A stretch of 64,000 nt of DNA, taken from NCBI GenBank assembly GCA_950295325.1, contig OX485803.1, positions 27,220,001 through 27,284,000 on the forward strand. The letters run 5' to 3'. The notes under the pieces are model-generated. The model made no database searches. It was not told the DNA's origin and saw nothing but the letters and a program-made list of their open reading frames with translations. The DNA comes from Polytrichum commune (Eukaryota; Streptophyta; Polytrichopsida; Polytrichales; Polytrichaceae). How positions within the stretch are numbered: position 1 is the first letter of the stretch; each line of letters starts with the position of its first letter. The position numbers were made by a program, and so were the translations under genes. Below are positions 61,956 to 64,000 of this stretch, piece after piece.

Positions 61956-62196
61956 ATGCTTCAGTCCTTTGAAGCTAACAACAATTGGAAAGTGTTCAAT
62001 CAAACAATCACTCTCGGAGGAAAAGGAGATAAAGACAACGTTGCTTTGTATTGTGATGCGAAGAAAAGCCTATTTGTCTGTACATTGCCTAGGGTTGGCC
62101 TTGGGACATGCATAGGTTATAATGCCTATGTTAGTAGTAGGGGAGGGGGGGGGGGGAGTGGGCGATGAGATTATTGCTAAAAAGTATGGGACTTTA

Positions 62197-62509
62197 GGGT
62201 GGGAGATTTTACACTAGAGTTCAAGACCAAAGAAACTCTAGAATCGAGCAACCCTATTGGTCGAGAGCAAAAAGATTGGAGTCTAGGGGTTTGCACCAAG
62301 GTCAGGGTTCATGGTATGAAAAAAATGAAGTGACATGAATGTGACATCTTTTTTCTCACCAAATCTCAGTTGTCTCCACTCAAAATAACTTTCCTCCTAT
62401 TTTGAGAAATGCATTTTCAAAGTTGGGTCTAATCATGAGTCTAAAACTCAGGTCCGTCAAGGGGTGCTTCAAACCACAAGTTTTTCCAATCCCCAATGTA
62501 AACCCACCC
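62197..62509. mobile_element. Tourist-like MITE, 313 bp, GGGTGGG family, TTA duplication
   Basis: The left end is GGGTGGGAGATTTTACACTA and the reversed right end is GGGTGGGTTTACATTGGGG, flanked by TTA (62,194-62,196; 62,510-62,512). The family has a damaged member at about 5,360-5,670 and an end piece near 36,787. Confidence 0.75.
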
Positions 62510-62641
62510 TTAGTCGAGAAGAAGTCTATGGGCGATGAAAGCAGCTTCTGGCTTCTGGTGAGGCCACGTCGCCTGTGCATTATCTACCGTCGGATTTGAG
62601 CGATGTAAGATCTCCACCGTCCCTGCTAGCACTCAACCACC

Positions 62642-62985
62642 GTTTCACACTTGTGTAAGGTGTCTACAAGAGATTGTACCCCAAGTTTATTGGAATAAGT
62701 CCATAATGTAGATCCACCCTCAATTTAGGACTTGTGTAGGGTGTTTGCACGAGAATGTACATTTTGGCTATAGTGTTGGCGTGGGATATATTATACCATG
62801 CATTATTAGTTAGGATGTAGTTTGAGAAACCAATATATAAAGATGGGATTAAGCATGAGTCCGAAAGTAAGGTCCATAAGGGAAGTTTGGGACTCCAAGT
62901 TTCTTGGAATCGGTCCCTAATGTTAACCCACATTCAATTTTAGACTTGTATAGGGTGTCTACAAGAGACTCTACATTCCTTGTGG
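62642..62985. repeat. Three copies of a short motif, ACTTGTGTAGGGTGT
   Basis: ACTTGT.TA.GGTGT.T.CA.GAGA.T.TAC occurs at about 62,648, 62,726 and 62,944, with CCACCCTCAATTT.GGACTTG-type flanks before the last two. The remains may come from the GGGTGGG MITE family. Confidence 0.45.
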
Positions 62986-63149
62986 TTGCATAGCATTACT
63001 AAGCACTCACTAGTCGGTCAATGGGACCCCGGAATATAATAGTCAGATGCTCAGAAAGCTGAGTCTCCCTCTTAGTTTTTCGAGCATCCGATTGTTATAT
63101 TATAAGCATCCGGCTGTTATATTCCGAGAGCCCACTGAACTACTATACT

Positions 63150-63310
63150 AACCATGATATACAGTGTCACCAATTCTAATGGTCTTGCTCAATACTAATT
63201 CTAAATTTCGGTGTAGTGTCAGATGTTAACCTGACATTATATGTCGTTCCTTGTAAATTTAGTGGGGATTATGGATTCACAATGTTGTAATTATCGTCAC
63301 TCACCAAGTG
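63150..63310 (-). repeat. Dispersed repeat G, copy 3 (reverse)
   Basis: Reverse complement of 43,185-43,375 with scattered changes. Shared words are TCTTGCTCAATACTAATT and TTCCTTGTAAA. Confidence 0.5.
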
Positions 63311-63831
63311 ATTTTTCATCCAAATTCCAATCACCCATGACAATATTTCATCAAAATTCACTAACAAGAGAAGAGAAGGTAGGGATGTGGCCAATGGATG
63401 AACTCATCCATCATCCATGACAATCTTTGTTCACTCATTCATAAGAAGCATCATCCAAAAAAATACCATAGTGACATTAAATACCATATGACACTAAATT
63501 ATGGTATTTAGTGTCGTGGGTGCTAAGTAATGTTATGTGTCGTGTTAGTGTGGGATATATTATATTATATTATATTATATCATAGCGTATCATACATTGT
63601 AAGTGGGGAGGGCGAGGGTTGGAACATGGAGATGAGGAGCCATAACAGAGCTTTTCTACTGACAAGCACGTAAGATAAGTGCCTTGGTAAGTGGAGGCCC
63701 ATGAGCTCAGTCTGATAGCTTAACAAACTGGACAGCTGATAACCCAGCCTTGTTATTAGCAACACTTTTTAACTAATAAGTTAACGACCTCTTCGGACTC
63801 GGTAATGCTTTATGAGATGCAGCTCATCTAA

Positions 63832-64000
63832 GGGCCGGTTTACACTATGGACCATGAAGTTGGACCAGGGCTCTGCAAGGCAGCTGATTGGCTGTTGAAG
63901 TTGTCCCGGGACAAGTTTGGTTTACACTAAGGAAAAAATGGTAGAGGGACCATGGAGGTCGAGGTCCCCAAAATATAATTTTTAAGGCCTAGTAAATGCA
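63832..64000. mobile_element. MITE of the GGACCATGAAGT subfamily, cut by window end
   Basis: Starts GGGCCGGTTTACACTATGGA after TAA (63,829-63,831). Its 169 visible bases match the left side of the 50,430 element almost base for base (GGCTCTGCAAGGCAGCTGAT, GTCCCGGGACAA). The right end lies beyond the window. Confidence 0.75.

Overview
The window looks like nuclear DNA of a land plant. It is AT-rich and gene-poor. It is packed with small inverted-repeat transposons that carry TTA/TAA or TA target duplications, it holds a decayed Ty3/gypsy pol fragment of plant type, and it has many dispersed and tandem repeats. The species cannot be fixed from the sequence. No bacterial-style operon, rRNA, tRNA or CRISPR array was found, and no intact protein gene could be recognised. 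Almost all short open frames are chance frames or lie inside repeats.

The exception is about 16.4-21.8 kb, a stretch visibly richer in G+C and mostly free of transposons. It carries four related stem-loops between 17,611 and 18,616, each with 27-40 paired positions and a different loop, and all share nearly the same sequence on one arm. The best reading is a cluster of microRNA-like precursors in one long non-coding transcript. A TATA box and pyrimidine-rich leader on the minus strand near 21.8 kb could be its promoter. TATA-like sites on the plus strand at 17.1 and 18.2 kb leave the direction open. Four diverged 340-375 bp tandem units (20.2-21.5 kb) lie in the presumed 5' part of the unit. 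An array of eight and a bit 249/238-bp units (21.93-23.91 kb) starts about 110 bp upstream of the TATA box.

Layout: 0-16 kb holds ancient repeats, foldback elements (328-554, 4.48-4.83 kb, 6.02-6.20 kb) and Tourist-like MITEs at 7.39, 11.42 and 13.46 kb. 16.4-23.9 kb is the hairpin locus with its arrays. 24-33 kb holds dispersed repeats and a pogo-like element at 27.2 kb. 33-48 kb holds more MITEs, tandem duplications and a cluster of palindromes at 43.8-44.3 kb. 48.6-49.6 kb is a tandem array carrying TC microsatellites. 50.4-51.6 kb is a composite MITE. 52.3-53.3 kb is the gypsy pol pseudogene. 55-64 kb holds further repeats, one coding-like frame of unknown nature near 58 kb, and a MITE cut by the window end.

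Everything was read by eye. Repeat borders are accurate to a few bases where target duplications are given and to some tens of bases elsewhere.
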